Shown here piece by piece: positions 17,929-25,953 of a stretch of 64,000 nt of DNA. The notes beneath the pieces are model-generated. The model did not search any database and was not told the origin of the DNA. It worked only from the letters and a program-made list of their open reading frames with translations. The translations under genes were made by a program, and so were the position numbers. Numbering within the stretch: the stretch's first letter is position 1; the number at the start of each line of letters is the position of its first letter. The stretch comes from Nostoc sp. UCD121 (GTDB lineage: Bacteria; Cyanobacteriota; Cyanobacteriia; Cyanobacteriales; Nostocaceae), in the NCBI RefSeq assembly GCF_014222285.1, contig NZ_JACKZS010000011.1:1-64000 (forward strand). Reading direction: 5' to 3'.

Positions 17929-18651
17929 ATGTTGCTGATTTCTTGGTTGACACCCAGTCATTTTGTCATACTGGGGTTACAAATAGTTTTTGCGATCGCT
18001 CACAGTGGAGGCGCTGCTTTGCGTCCTTGGGCAGAAAAGTATATTGGCCCAAGGCTTTATCGCATTTTGTTTGCATTAGTCAGCCTCCCGTTGGCTGTGA
18101 TATTAATTATTTACTTTTTTGGGCACCGCTATGATGGTTTGCAACTTTGGCAGGTACAAGGAGTGCCAGGAGTACGAGAATTTGTTTGGCTGCTGTCAGC
18201 AATCTCGTTTTTGTTTTTATATCCTGCTACCTTCAATCTACTAGAAATTGCTGCTATTCAAAAGCCCCAAGTTCATCTCTACGAAACAGGAATTATTCGA
18301 ATTACCCGTCATCCCCAGATGGTAGGACAAATAATCTGGTGTGTTGCTCATACTCTGTGGCTGGGTACTACCTTTACCCTTGTGACTTCCATTGGATTGG
18401 TGTTGCATCACTTGTTTGGGGTTTGGCATGGGGATCGCCGTTTGAGCGATCGCTATGGAGAAGCCTTTGAAAATGCCAAACAACGAACTTCAATTATTCC
18501 CTTTAAGGCAATTATTGACGGCCGTCAATCTATCTTATGGCAGGAATTTCTCCGCCCTTCCTATTTGGGAGTTGCTATTTTTATCGCTTTGCTTTGGTGG
18601 TCGCACCCTCTGTTGATGGAAGCAACTGGTAGAATAAGATGGGAAATTTAA
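17929..18651 (+). CDS. NnrU/Z-ISO-like membrane protein
   Basis: A 240-residue protein with about six hydrophobic segments, of the NnrU family. This family contains plant 15-cis-zeta-carotene isomerase (Z-ISO), a haem-dependent enzyme of carotenoid synthesis, and bacterial proteins first linked to denitrification. The conserved block IRITRHPQMVGQIIWCVAHT with its histidines, and a later HHLFGVWHGDRRL, are visible and could bind haem. In a cyanobacterium a carotenoid role is plausible but is inference. It lies divergently 212 bases from pacR. Confidence 0.8.
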   Translation: MLLISWLTPSHFVILGLQIVFAIAHSGGAALRPWAEKYIGPRLYRILFALVSLPLAVILIIYFFGHRYDGLQLWQVQGVPGVREFVWLLSAISFLFLYPATFNLLEIAAIQKPQVHLYETGIIRITRHPQMVGQIIWCVAHTLWLGTTFTLVTSIGLVLHHLFGVWHGDRRLSDRYGEAFENAKQRTSIIPFKAIIDGRQSILWQEFLRPSYLGVAIFIALLWWSHPLLMEATGRIRWEI

Positions 18652-18727
18652 GCGATCCCCAGTGTCAGCAGAAAATCCCAAATAGATTGGAATTTCCGCT
18701 TATCAATTGCCCCGAATCAATGTAGGA

Positions 18728-18906
18728 TAAATTCAAACATCTATCAGTGGGGGTGCGTTTAGTCGGCTTAAGATTTTATATTGGTAGTTGAAGACCCGTT
18801 GTCTTTCCTTGGGAGTCAGTAGCAGATTCAGGCAAATCCCAGGCGGACAAAGCAATCAGGAGTCTAACATCCGAAAAAGCCACGGTGAGAGTCGCAGTGG
18901 CTTTTT
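18728..18906 (+). ncRNA. Candidate small RNA or leader ending in a strong terminator
   Basis: Between the NnrU-like gene and trxC, a possible -10 element (TAGGATAAAT at 18723-18732) precedes about 175 bases without a convincing reading frame. An internal hairpin pairs CTTGGGA with TCCCAGG, and the segment ends in a perfect terminator at 18874-18906. The terminator is 160 bases before trxC, so the product is either a separate small RNA or an attenuated leader. I do not recognise it as any known riboswitch, 6S RNA or tmRNA. Confidence 0.35.
18874..18906 (+). terminator. Intrinsic terminator upstream of trxC
   Basis: AAAAAGCCAC pairs with GTGGCTTTTT (10 bp) around a 13-base loop, with a T-run built into the stem. 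It may end transcripts from the NnrU-like gene or a small RNA, or act as an attenuator. Confidence 0.8.
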
Positions 18907-19065
18907 ACGTCAGAGACACATCAACACACTGAATTTTTGCCCAATTATTCTGTGTCCTGAGATTTGGTTCCTGAAAGCATCTATCGGCAGTTACTGACTT
19001 ACCAATCCTTCACTTCAGTATTGATAGGTAGTTTGATATAAAAACCTTATAATCCAAGAGGCGTC

Positions 19066-19452
19066 ATGGTGTTGTCGGTTAGTGAACGGACATTTACTCA
19101 AGAAGTTTTAGAATCACCTATTCCTGTTTTAGTTAACTTTGAAGCACCTTGGTGTGGTTTGTGTCGGATTATACACCCACTGTTGTTGCAATTTCAAGCC
19201 CAATGTGGGGACGAAATTAAATTAGTTGGGGTTAACGCCGATCAAAATTTTAAATTGTCTACTACTTATAAGCTAAAGTCACTGCCAACTTTACTACTGA
19301 TTCAAAATGGCACTGTTCGCCATCGCTTGGAAGGCTTTCGCGGCAGAGAAGATTTACGTCTAGCTTTAGAAGACATTAAAGCCAGCTACAGCAATTACGC
19401 GAAAATCTACAAGAGTCCAAAAACAGTGGACTTAGAGTGTCGGTCAGCTTGA
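19066..19452 (+). CDS. trxC: Thioredoxin, TrxC type
   Basis: A 128-residue thioredoxin-fold protein. The active site reads WCGLC (Cys30, Cys33) instead of the usual WCGPC; this variant is the mark of the cyanobacterial TrxC class. The cis-proline region KLKSLPTLLLIQNG is present. A C-terminal tail of about 20 residues extends beyond the normal fold. TrxC is thought to act in redox regulation, but replacement of the active-site proline changes its reactivity, and its partners are poorly known. The start is the ATG at 19066. A terminator follows at 19566. Confidence 0.85.
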   Translation: MVLSVSERTFTQEVLESPIPVLVNFEAPWCGLCRIIHPLLLQFQAQCGDEIKLVGVNADQNFKLSTTYKLKSLPTLLLIQNGTVRHRLEGFRGREDLRLALEDIKASYSNYAKIYKSPKTVDLECRSA

Positions 19453-19456
19453 TGAA

Positions 19457-19545
19457 TATTGGGAATAGGGCATGGGGAATAGGGCATGGGGCATTGGACA
19501 AATGACTAATGACCAATGACAAATGACTAATGACTAATGACCAAA
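19457..19545. repeat. Tandem heptameric repeats after trxC
   Basis: Units like GGGAATA, GGGCATG and GGGCATT are followed by a run of AATGACTAATGACCAATGAC-type units. These short tandemly repeated repetitive sequences are typical of heterocyst-forming cyanobacteria. They are not a CRISPR array, because there are no unique spacers. Confidence 0.85.
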
Positions 19546-19565
19546 TCTAAAACCATGCTTAACAC

Positions 19566-19597
19566 CCCACCCAATCAGTCTTGGGTGGGTTATTTTA
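19566..19597 (+). terminator. Intrinsic terminator after trxC
   Basis: CCCACCCAA pairs with TTGGGTGGG (9 bp) around TCAGTC and is followed by TTATTTTAT. Confidence 0.8.
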
Positions 19598-19672
19598 TCC
19601 TAAAGGGTGTGTGTCACAATTATTAACAGTTTCGACACGCTAAATCAAGAATTCTAAAAGTAGGCGTCAGTG

Positions 19673-21775
19673 ATGGAAGTAATCTATCAGTATGCCTGGC
19701 TGATTCCGGTATTCCCTCTTTTTGGGGCAATGCTGGTCGGTCTAGGGTTAATCTCGTTGAATCAGGTGACAAACCGCCTACGGCAGCTTAACGCTGTGGT
19801 GATTATCTCCATGATGGCAGCAGCTATGGGGCTGTCGTTTGCCTTGTTATGGAGTCAAATTCAAGGACATGCGCCTTATCTCCGCACCTTTGAGTGGGCG
19901 GCAGCAGGTAATTTTCACCTGAGCATGGGCTACACTATTGACCACCTGACAGCCCTAATGCTGGTGATTGTCACAACAGTAGCCTGCTTAGTCATGGTTT
20001 ATACCGATGGCTACATGGCTCACGATCCCGGCTACGTGAGGTTTTACGCCTATCTCAGTTTGTTTGGCTCCTCAATGTTAGGTCTGGTGATCAGCCCCAA
20101 CCTAGTACAGATTTATATATTCTGGGAACTTGTGGGGATGTGTTCCTACTTGCTGGTCGGCTTTTGGTACGATCGCAAGTCAGCAGCCGATGCCGCTCAA
20201 AAAGCGTTTGTAACTAACCGCGTAGGTGACTTTGGTTTGTTACTCGGCATTTTGGGGCTATTCTGGGCGACAGGAAGCTTTGATTTTAATATCATGGGCG
20301 ATCGCCTCGCCGAACTCGTGCAATCAGGTTCTATCAGCAACTTCCTCGCTGTCCTGTTGGCGATTTTAGTTTTCTTAGGCCCAGTTGCGAAATCAGCCCA
20401 ATTCCCTCTCCATGTCTGGCTACCAGATGCAATGGAAGGCCCCACCCCCATTTCTGCCTTGATTCACGCGGCAACAATGGTGGCGGCTGGTGTTTTCCTC
20501 ATTGCCCGGATGTACCCAGTATTTGAACACGTTCCAGCCGCAATGAACGTCATTGCCTATACTGGGGCGTTTACGGCGTTTTTGGGGGCAACCATTGCTA
20601 TTACCCAAAACGACATCAAGAAGGGCTTGGCTTACTCCACCATCTCCCAACTTGGTTACATGGTGATGGCAATGGGAATAGGTTCCTACAGTGCTGGACT
20701 ATTCCACCTGATGACCCACGCCTATTTTAAGGCGATGCTGTTCTTGGGTTCAGGTTCAGTAATTCACGGTATGGAAGGTGTTGTTGGACACGACCCCGCC
20801 CTAGCGCAAGATATGCGCTTGATGGGTGGACTGCGAAAGTATATGCCTGTCACCTCAATTACCTTTTTGATTGGTTGCTTGGCAATTTCTGGTATTCCAC
20901 CCTTTGCTGGTTTCTGGTCAAAAGATGAAATTCTAGGGAAAGCTTTTGAGGCTAATCCATTCCTCTGGTTGATTGGCTGGCTAACTGCCGGGATTACAGC
21001 TTTCTATATGTTTAGAATGTATTTCTCGACATTTGAAGGCGAATTTCGGGGTAATGACGAGAAAATCAAGGAAAAACTCAAGAAGGCTGCGGCGACAATT
21101 GTCCTGGAATTAGAGTCAGCAGAACCAGCCCCGAATTTTGGGCCTGGGGCGATGAAGAAAGGAGAATTGGCCGCAACTAGCGAGCATCATGACTCCCATG
21201 ACTCCCACGGGCATCACAGCGACTCACCCCACGAATCGCCGTGGACAATGACGCTACCGTTGGCACTGCTAGCAGTGCCTTCGATTTTGATTGGTTTGGT
21301 GGGAACACCCTACGCCAATTATTTTGAAGAGTTTATCTTTCCTCCTAGCGAAACCCTTTCCGAAGTTATAGAAAAGGCTGCCGAGTTCAATCCGACGGAA
21401 TTCTACATCATGGCGGGTGCTTCAGTCGGAATATCTTTAATTGCGATTACCCTGGCTTCGCTGATGTATTTGCGCCGTAAAATTGACCCGGCTGCGATCG
21501 CTGCTCAAATCAAACCACTTTACGAGTTATCCCTTAACAAGTGGTACTTTGATGACATTTACCATCGGGTTTTTGTCCTCGGCTTGCGTCGCCTAGCTAG
21601 ACAAGTTATGGAAGTTGACTTCCGCGTTGTAGATGGTGCTGTTAACCTTACAGGCTTCTTCACCCTTGTTAGCGGTGAAGGTCTGAAGTACCTAGAAAAC
21701 GGTCGCGCTCAATTCTATGCCTTGATTGTGTTTGGGGCGGTTTTGGGCTTAGTGATTGTCTTTGGTGTTACCTAA
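19673..21775 (+). CDS. ndhF1: NDH-1 subunit NdhF1 (NAD(P)H-quinone oxidoreductase chain 5)
   Basis: A 700-residue, multi-span antiporter-like subunit of the thylakoid NDH-1 complex, which passes electrons from ferredoxin to plastoquinone in respiration and cyclic flow and pumps protons. The conserved core is clear: LVGFWYDRKSAADAAQKAFV, LHVWLPDAMEGPTPISALIH and NDIKKGLAYSTISQLGYM. A histidine-rich loop (HHDSHDSHGHHSD, about residue 505) interrupts the C-terminal half, as is usual in NdhF. GTG at 19670 directly precedes the ATG at 19673; I choose ATG. It should be followed by ndhD1, but a toxin-antitoxin island of about 1.4 kb separates the two. Confidence 0.96.
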   Translation: MEVIYQYAWLIPVFPLFGAMLVGLGLISLNQVTNRLRQLNAVVIISMMAAAMGLSFALLWSQIQGHAPYLRTFEWAAAGNFHLSMGYTIDHLTALMLVIVTTVACLVMVYTDGYMAHDPGYVRFYAYLSLFGSSMLGLVISPNLVQIYIFWELVGMCSYLLVGFWYDRKSAADAAQKAFVTNRVGDFGLLLGILGLFWATGSFDFNIMGDRLAELVQSGSISNFLAVLLAILVFLGPVAKSAQFPLHVWLPDAMEGPTPISALIHAATMVAAGVFLIARMYPVFEHVPAAMNVIAYTGAFTAFLGATIAITQNDIKKGLAYSTISQLGYMVMAMGIGSYSAGLFHLMTHAYFKAMLFLGSGSVIHGMEGVVGHDPALAQDMRLMGGLRKYMPVTSITFLIGCLAISGIPPFAGFWSKDEILGKAFEANPFLWLIGWLTAGITAFYMFRMYFSTFEGEFRGNDEKIKEKLKKAAATIVLELESAEPAPNFGPGAMKKGELAATSEHHDSHDSHGHHSDSPHESPWTMTLPLALLAVPSILIGLVGTPYANYFEEFIFPPSETLSEVIEKAAEFNPTEFYIMAGASVGISLIAITLASLMYLRRKIDPAAIAAQIKPLYELSLNKWYFDDIYHRVFVLGLRRLARQVMEVDFRVVDGAVNLTGFFTLVSGEGLKYLENGRAQFYALIVFGAVLGLVIVFGVT

Positions 21776-21780
21776 TTTTT

Positions 21781-21840
21781 GTAGGGGTGGGCGACTGTCC
21801 GCCCCTAATTTTTTTAAGAGTCTAATTTAGACTCTTTTTT
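21781..21840 (+). terminator. Double hairpin terminator after ndhF1
   Basis: A GGGGTGGGCG/CGCCCC hairpin followed by a T-run is succeeded by a second hairpin, AAGAGTCTA with TAGACTCTT (21816-21836), with a long T-run. With two terminators, ndhF1 transcripts are unlikely to read into ndhD1. Confidence 0.8.
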
Positions 21841-21893
21841 TTGGCGGATAGTTCAGTAATTCGATAGTTTAGAAAAAGGCAGTGAATAGGCAC

Positions 21894-22085
21894 ATGACAA
21901 AGAAGAAATACATTTACTGGCAAGATGATGATATGTGGTTAGGTTATCTCGAAGAATATCCTGACTATTGGACTCAGGGTAAAACCGAAGAGGAGCTAAA
22001 AGAAAATCTACTCGATATTTACAGTGAATTAACAAGTGGAAATATCCAAAATATTCGTAGAGTTGCAGAACTTGAAGTTTCATGA
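21894..22085 (+). CDS. hicB: HicB-type antitoxin
   Basis: A 63-residue protein with the partial RNase H-like fold of HicB antitoxins: YIYWQDDDMWLGYLEEYPDY, WTQGKTEEELKENLLDIY. It lacks a C-terminal DNA-binding extension, so it is of the short type. ATG at 21894 is preferred over a GTG at 21882. Its last codons overlap the start of a HicA-like frame by four bases (ATGA). It belongs to an island between ndhF1 and ndhD1. Confidence 0.8.
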   Translation: MTKKKYIYWQDDDMWLGYLEEYPDYWTQGKTEEELKENLLDIYSELTSGNIQNIRRVAELEVS

Positions 22086-22234
22086 AACGAAGAGATTTAA
22101 TCACTAAGATTGAAGAAACTCTATTAAAAAGCGAAGACAAGCTATTTAGTCATAGCTGCGATCGCTATTCACAGCGCATCTATCTACGATATGCTGCCCT
22201 ACGCAGAGAAGACATCGCTCTTGAGTTAATATAG
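22082..22234 (+). pseudogene. Degenerate hicA toxin
   Basis: The ATG at 22082 overlaps the stop of hicB. The first residues, MKRRDLITKIEE, match the start of HicA mRNA interferases, which use a double-stranded RNA-binding fold with a catalytic histidine in a GGKHD-like motif. After residue 12 the sequence (TLLKSEDKLFSHSCDRYSQR) no longer resembles HicA and ends at codon 50; the catalytic glycine-histidine segment is missing. The toxin is thus probably inactivated by deletion or replacement of its 3-prime part, while the antitoxin is intact. Confidence 0.6.
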
Positions 22235-22263
22235 GCATAAAACTAAGTAATTGTTGATTTCTT

Positions 22264-22587
22264 ATGCTATATCAACCAATTTCAACAATTCTACCCAAAA
22301 TACGCGAAAACTTAAAACAACTTTATGGAGAACAATTAGACAAACTAATTTTATTTGGTTCACAAGCCAGAGGAACAGCACAACCAGACTCAGATATTGA
22401 TATTTTAATTGTATTAAAAGATGTCTTTAACTATTCTCAAGAAAGTGAAAAGATCAGTCAAATTATTGCTGATTTATGTCTAGAATATAACGTTTTAATT
22501 AGTTGTGCTTTTGCTACTAGTGAACAACTAGAAAATTATAATAGTGGTTTCTTTCGTAATGTCAGGCAAGATGGGTTATTAATATAA
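22264..22587 (+). CDS. MNT-domain minimal nucleotidyltransferase (antitoxin of a HEPN-MNT pair)
   Basis: A 107-residue minimal nucleotidyltransferase. The signature GSxxxxxxxxxxDxD is intact: Gly32-Ser33 and Asp44, Asp46 in LFGSQARGTAQPDSDIDILI. The third acidic residue is not obvious (the place reads YNVLISCAF). In known HEPN-MNT systems the MNT protein neutralises the HEPN RNase by adding AMP groups to it. It is directly followed by, and overlaps the open frame of, a HEPN gene. Confidence 0.85.
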   Translation: MLYQPISTILPKIRENLKQLYGEQLDKLILFGSQARGTAQPDSDIDILIVLKDVFNYSQESEKISQIIADLCLEYNVLISCAFATSEQLENYNSGFFRNVRQDGLLI

Positions 22588-22970
22588 CCCCTGAACAACT
22601 AAGACTCCTAGAAAAAGCAGAGAGAAGTTTGCAAGCAGCACAAGAACTCAACCAAAAAGGTTTTGCTGAATTTGCAGCATCTCGTGGCTATTACGCAATG
22701 TTTTATATTGCTACCGCTTTTTTAGAAGGGGAAGGGCTTGCTTACTCTAAACATTCAGCCGTAATTGCTGCTTTTGGAGAAAGATTTGCACGTCTACAAC
22801 GAGTTCTTCGTGAATTTCATCGTTATTTAATTGATGCAGAAAGAACTCGTTTACGCGCTGACTATAATACTGATCCTAATATTAACCAAGCTGATGCCGA
22901 GCAGATTATTCAAATAACTCTCGAAATTCTTAATTATGCCAAAGCAAATATTGACTCTTTATCCTCTTGA
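22584..22970 (+). CDS. HEPN-domain protein (toxin of a HEPN-MNT pair), start uncertain
   Basis: A helical HEPN-domain protein of the type paired with MNT. Core features are RGYYAMFYIATAFLEGEGL, KHSAVIAAFGERFA and RTRLRADYNTD; the usual catalytic Rx4-6H is not plain, although RVLREFH occurs. The start is a puzzle. The family normally begins MxTPEQxxLLEKA, and here ITPEQLRLLEKAERSL is read from 22584, but no ATG or GTG exists in the frame, which is closed by a stop at 22557. The first usual start codon is a TTG at 22629, which would remove the first helix. A rare ATA (22584) or ATT (22578) start with translational coupling to the MNT gene, or an N-terminal mutation, is possible. Confidence 0.75.
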   Translation: MTPEQLRLLEKAERSLQAAQELNQKGFAEFAASRGYYAMFYIATAFLEGEGLAYSKHSAVIAAFGERFARLQRVLREFHRYLIDAERTRLRADYNTDPNINQADAEQIIQITLEILNYAKANIDSLSS

Positions 22971-23237
22971 ACAAGCACAAAAAGAGCTTTATCATTGCGA
23001 TCGCACCCCTAAACTATAATTTTACCAACTTTTTTAGGGTAAATTTTTGACTGGACTGGGAGTATCACAACGCACATTCCGCACCCCCAAATGTCAAAAA
23101 AGACTTCCAAGAGAAGAAACGAGGGATTGCCAATTTAATTAAATCAACCTAACGAGGAAGACGAAATCCCCAAAAAGCTGTTACTTAATAACTAGTGACT
23201 TTTTGCCAAACATGATTTTGATAGCAGACGAATTGTG
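22971..23237. other. Gap between the HEPN gene and ndhD1
   Basis: No gene is visible. Bases 23050-23110 (TGGGAGTATCACAACGCACA and a CCGCACCCCC tract) resemble the terminal part of a transposable element as I recall it, but I cannot name one. The ndhD1 promoter must lie in this gap, since terminators follow ndhF1. Confidence 0.35.
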
Positions 23238-24815
23238 ATGAATATAGCTAATTTTCCGTGGCTGACGACGATTATTCTGTTTCCGATAGCCGCGTCGCTA
23301 CTTCTTCCCGTCATTCCTGATAAAGAAGGCAAAACAGTGCGCTGGTACTCCCTTATCGTGGGGCTGATAGATTTTGCACTAATTGTTTATGCTTTTTATA
23401 CTGGGTATGATTTCTCCAATCCAGATTTGCAGTTGGTGGAAAGTTACCCCTGGGTACCACAAATGGGTTTGAATTGGTCAGTAGGGGCAGATGGCTTATC
23501 CATGCCCCTAATTATTTTGACTGGATTCATTACCACGCTGGCGATTTTAGCAGCTTGGCCTGTCACCTTCAAGCCCAAGCTATTTTACTTCTTGATTTTG
23601 GCGATGTATGGCGGTCAGATTGCCGTGTTCGCCGTCCAGGATATGCTGTTATTTTTCCTGGTGTGGGAACTGGAACTAGTACCGATATACTTCCTGCTGT
23701 CAATTTGGGGAGGCAAAAGACGGCAATATGCAGCGACCAAATTCATTTTATACACCGCAGGCGGTTCGCTGTTTATTTTGCTGTCTGCCCTGACAATGGG
23801 ATTTTACGGCGATACGGTGACGTTCGACATGCGAGCGATCGCCTTAAAAGATTTCGCGCTGAATTTCCAACTTGCCCTTTATGCTGGCTTCCTGATTGCC
23901 TACGCCGTCAAGTTGCCGATTATTCCCTTGCACACCTGGCTACCTGATGCCCATGGTGAAGCTACAGCCCCCGTACACATGTTATTAGCAGGTATTCTCT
24001 TGAAAATGGGCGGTTACGCCTTAATTCGGATGAATGCTCAAATGCTCCCCGATGCCCACGCTTATTTTGCACCAGTGTTGGTAGTTTTGGGGGTAGTTAA
24101 TATCATCTACGCTGCCTTAACATCCTTTGCCCAGCGCAACCTGAAGCGAAAAATTGCTTACTCCTCAATTTCTCACATGGGCTTTGTGATGATTGGTATT
24201 GCCTCCTTCACTGATTTGGGATTGAGTGGAGCGGTGTTACAAATGGTTTCCCACGGGTTAATTGGGGCGAGTTTATTCTTCCTGGTTGGCGCAACTTACG
24301 ATCGCACCCACACCCTGATGTTGGATGAAATGGGCGGTGTCGCGAAGAGAATGCCGAAGATTTTCGCCATGTTCACTACCTGTTCGATGGCTTCTTTGGC
24401 ATTGCCGGGGATGAGCGGTTTCGTGGCAGAATTAATGGTATTTGTTGGCTTTGCTACTAGCGATGCTTATAGCTCTACCTTCAAAGTTATCGTGGTGTTC
24501 TTGATGGCAGTTGGAGTAATTTTAACTCCGATTTATCTGCTGTCGATGTTACGAGAAATTTTTTACGGAGAAGAGAACAAGGAATTAGTTTCTCACCAAG
24601 CTTTGATAGATGCTGAACCCCGCGAAGTATTTATCATTGCCTGTTTGTTAATTCCAATTATTGGTATTGGTTTCTATCCAAAATTGCTGACTCAAATGTA
24701 TGACGCGACAACTGTACAATTGACAGCAAGATTGCGTGATTCCGTGCCGACATTAGCACAGAAACAAGAAGAAACGCTAAAGGTTTCTTTGAGTGCGCCT
24801 CAAATTGGTAATTAA
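23238..24815 (+). CDS. ndhD1: NDH-1 subunit NdhD1 (NAD(P)H-quinone oxidoreductase chain 4)
   Basis: A 525-residue multi-span subunit of the antiporter-like class, homologous to NuoM. Conserved parts include [60 protein letters not shown] and the ERKIAY-like [18 protein letters not shown]. The lysine and glutamate residues of the proton channel are present. NdhD1 with NdhF1 forms the respiratory and cyclic-flow NDH-1L complex, in contrast to the CO2-uptake forms with NdhD3/D4. GTG at 23235 touches the ATG at 23238, as at ndhF1. Confidence 0.95.
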   Translation: MNIANFPWLTTIILFPIAASLLLPVIPDKEGKTVRWYSLIVGLIDFALIVYAFYTGYDFSNPDLQLVESYPWVPQMGLNWSVGADGLSMPLIILTGFITTLAILAAWPVTFKPKLFYFLILAMYGGQIAVFAVQDMLLFFLVWELELVPIYFLLSIWGGKRRQYAATKFILYTAGGSLFILLSALTMGFYGDTVTFDMRAIALKDFALNFQLALYAGFLIAYAVKLPIIPLHTWLPDAHGEATAPVHMLLAGILLKMGGYALIRMNAQMLPDAHAYFAPVLVVLGVVNIIYAALTSFAQRNLKRKIAYSSISHMGFVMIGIASFTDLGLSGAVLQMVSHGLIGASLFFLVGATYDRTHTLMLDEMGGVAKRMPKIFAMFTTCSMASLALPGMSGFVAELMVFVGFATSDAYSSTFKVIVVFLMAVGVILTPIYLLSMLREIFYGEENKELVSHQALIDAEPREVFIIACLLIPIIGIGFYPKLLTQMYDATTVQLTARLRDSVPTLAQKQEETLKVSLSAPQIGN

Positions 24816-24853
24816 GTTGCGATCGCTAGTTTAGTTTTAATATTGATTGTTTT

Positions 24854-24881
24854 GAGGGCAGGTGTTATACTTGCCCTTTTT
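24854..24881 (+). terminator. Intrinsic terminator after ndhD1
   Basis: AGGGCA pairs with TGCCCT around an 11-base loop, and a T-run follows. Confidence 0.7.
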
Positions 24882-24983
24882 GTTACTCATTCGTAACTTT
24901 TTATGGGGCAAAGTAAAAAATAAATCATCGAACTGATTTAAAAAATCCTGTATAGCGTAAGTGAATTTTGATAAAAATAGATA

Positions 24984-25933
24984 TTAAGCTGATTGATTTG
25001 TTTGCAACCAGTTAAGTAAATCTTCCATAACAGTAAAATCTAACAAAGCTTCGCCAAGGGTTTCTAATTGATTTAAAGAAAGAGATTTGATGCGCTCTTG
25101 CAATTCTAGTGATAATTCTCCCACTCGCCTTTGTAGTAACCTTAAAATAAGCTGTTGTTCACCTTCTTGTTTTCCGCGCTCGTAGCCGATGCGCTCACCT
25201 GTAGTTACATATCTCATAGTTCGCTCCTGCTCAAATTGTTTAAACTCTTCCCAAAACTGATTTTCTAATGCCTTTGGTAATATCATAACCCAATCGATAA
25301 ATCGATACAGGTTGCGAATATCCTGCTCTTGTAAACCTAAATCATAGAGCCTACGAATTAAGCTAAATTTCCATATTTTGCGTTGTTCTGGTGATGAGCG
25401 TGTCTGCTGCATTTTCAAATGTGCCATAACAACATTTGCAAATGGATTATCGCTATTTTCTAACTCCTGGAAGCGATATAATCCAAAAGTTTAATACTGC
25501 CAAACTCAAAGTTTAAGCGAGTATTGGGATAATTGTAACTGTAATTACTGGGTCGCAATTCGCGGTTTGGATCGCAGAGAATTGCAAGGCTTATTGCTGG
25601 TTGATCAAAGCGGTCAAATATACGAAAGTTGTAGGTAAACATCCGCTTACTAAAGTTATCTTCTTTTTGTGCTTGAATTTCAACATGGATTAATAACCAA
25701 AGTTCTTCCCCTTGGATTTGCCAAACTTTGACTAATTGATCGGCATATCTCTTACCCTGTTCGGCTTCACGAGCTATTTGTTGGAATTCTTTATCTAGAA
25801 ATTCGTAGGGACGTTCCCAATCAATTAATGCAGAAGTTTCTGGAAAAAAGAAATGCATTGCTTGGGGAAAATAAGCTTCTATAATTTCTTTCCAAGGGCT
25901 ATCAAAATCAGCGCGGTCGTTAACATTAGTCAT
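24984..25933 (-). pseudogene. Frameshifted Rpn/DUF4351-family gene
   Basis: Two adjacent minus-strand frames, 25933-25460 and 25427-24984, together make one protein of the Rpn (recombination-promoting nuclease, PD-(D/E)xK-like) family with a C-terminal DUF4351 domain. The first part ends FGSIKLLDY followed by IASRS and a stop. In the next frame the expected continuation RFQELENSDNPFANVVMAHL is perfectly readable. The break is at 25476-25480, where GATTATCGC of an intact gene reads GATTATATCGC: a duplicated AT dinucleotide. The gene is therefore inactivated by a recent two-base insertion, or the read has an error. Cyanobacteria carry many copies of this family. Confidence 0.85.
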
Positions 25934-25953
25934 GTCATTTGCCTAGAGTGGCA

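Noticed and set aside
18728-18906. 6S RNA or cobalamin riboswitch in the gap before trxC
   Set aside because: The 3-prime end is a self-contained terminator, so the closing stem of 6S RNA cannot form, and the order of cobalamin-riboswitch boxes is not present.
19457-19545. Possible CRISPR-like array
   Set aside because: Repeat units are 7 bases long and contiguous, with no spacers; no cas genes are near.
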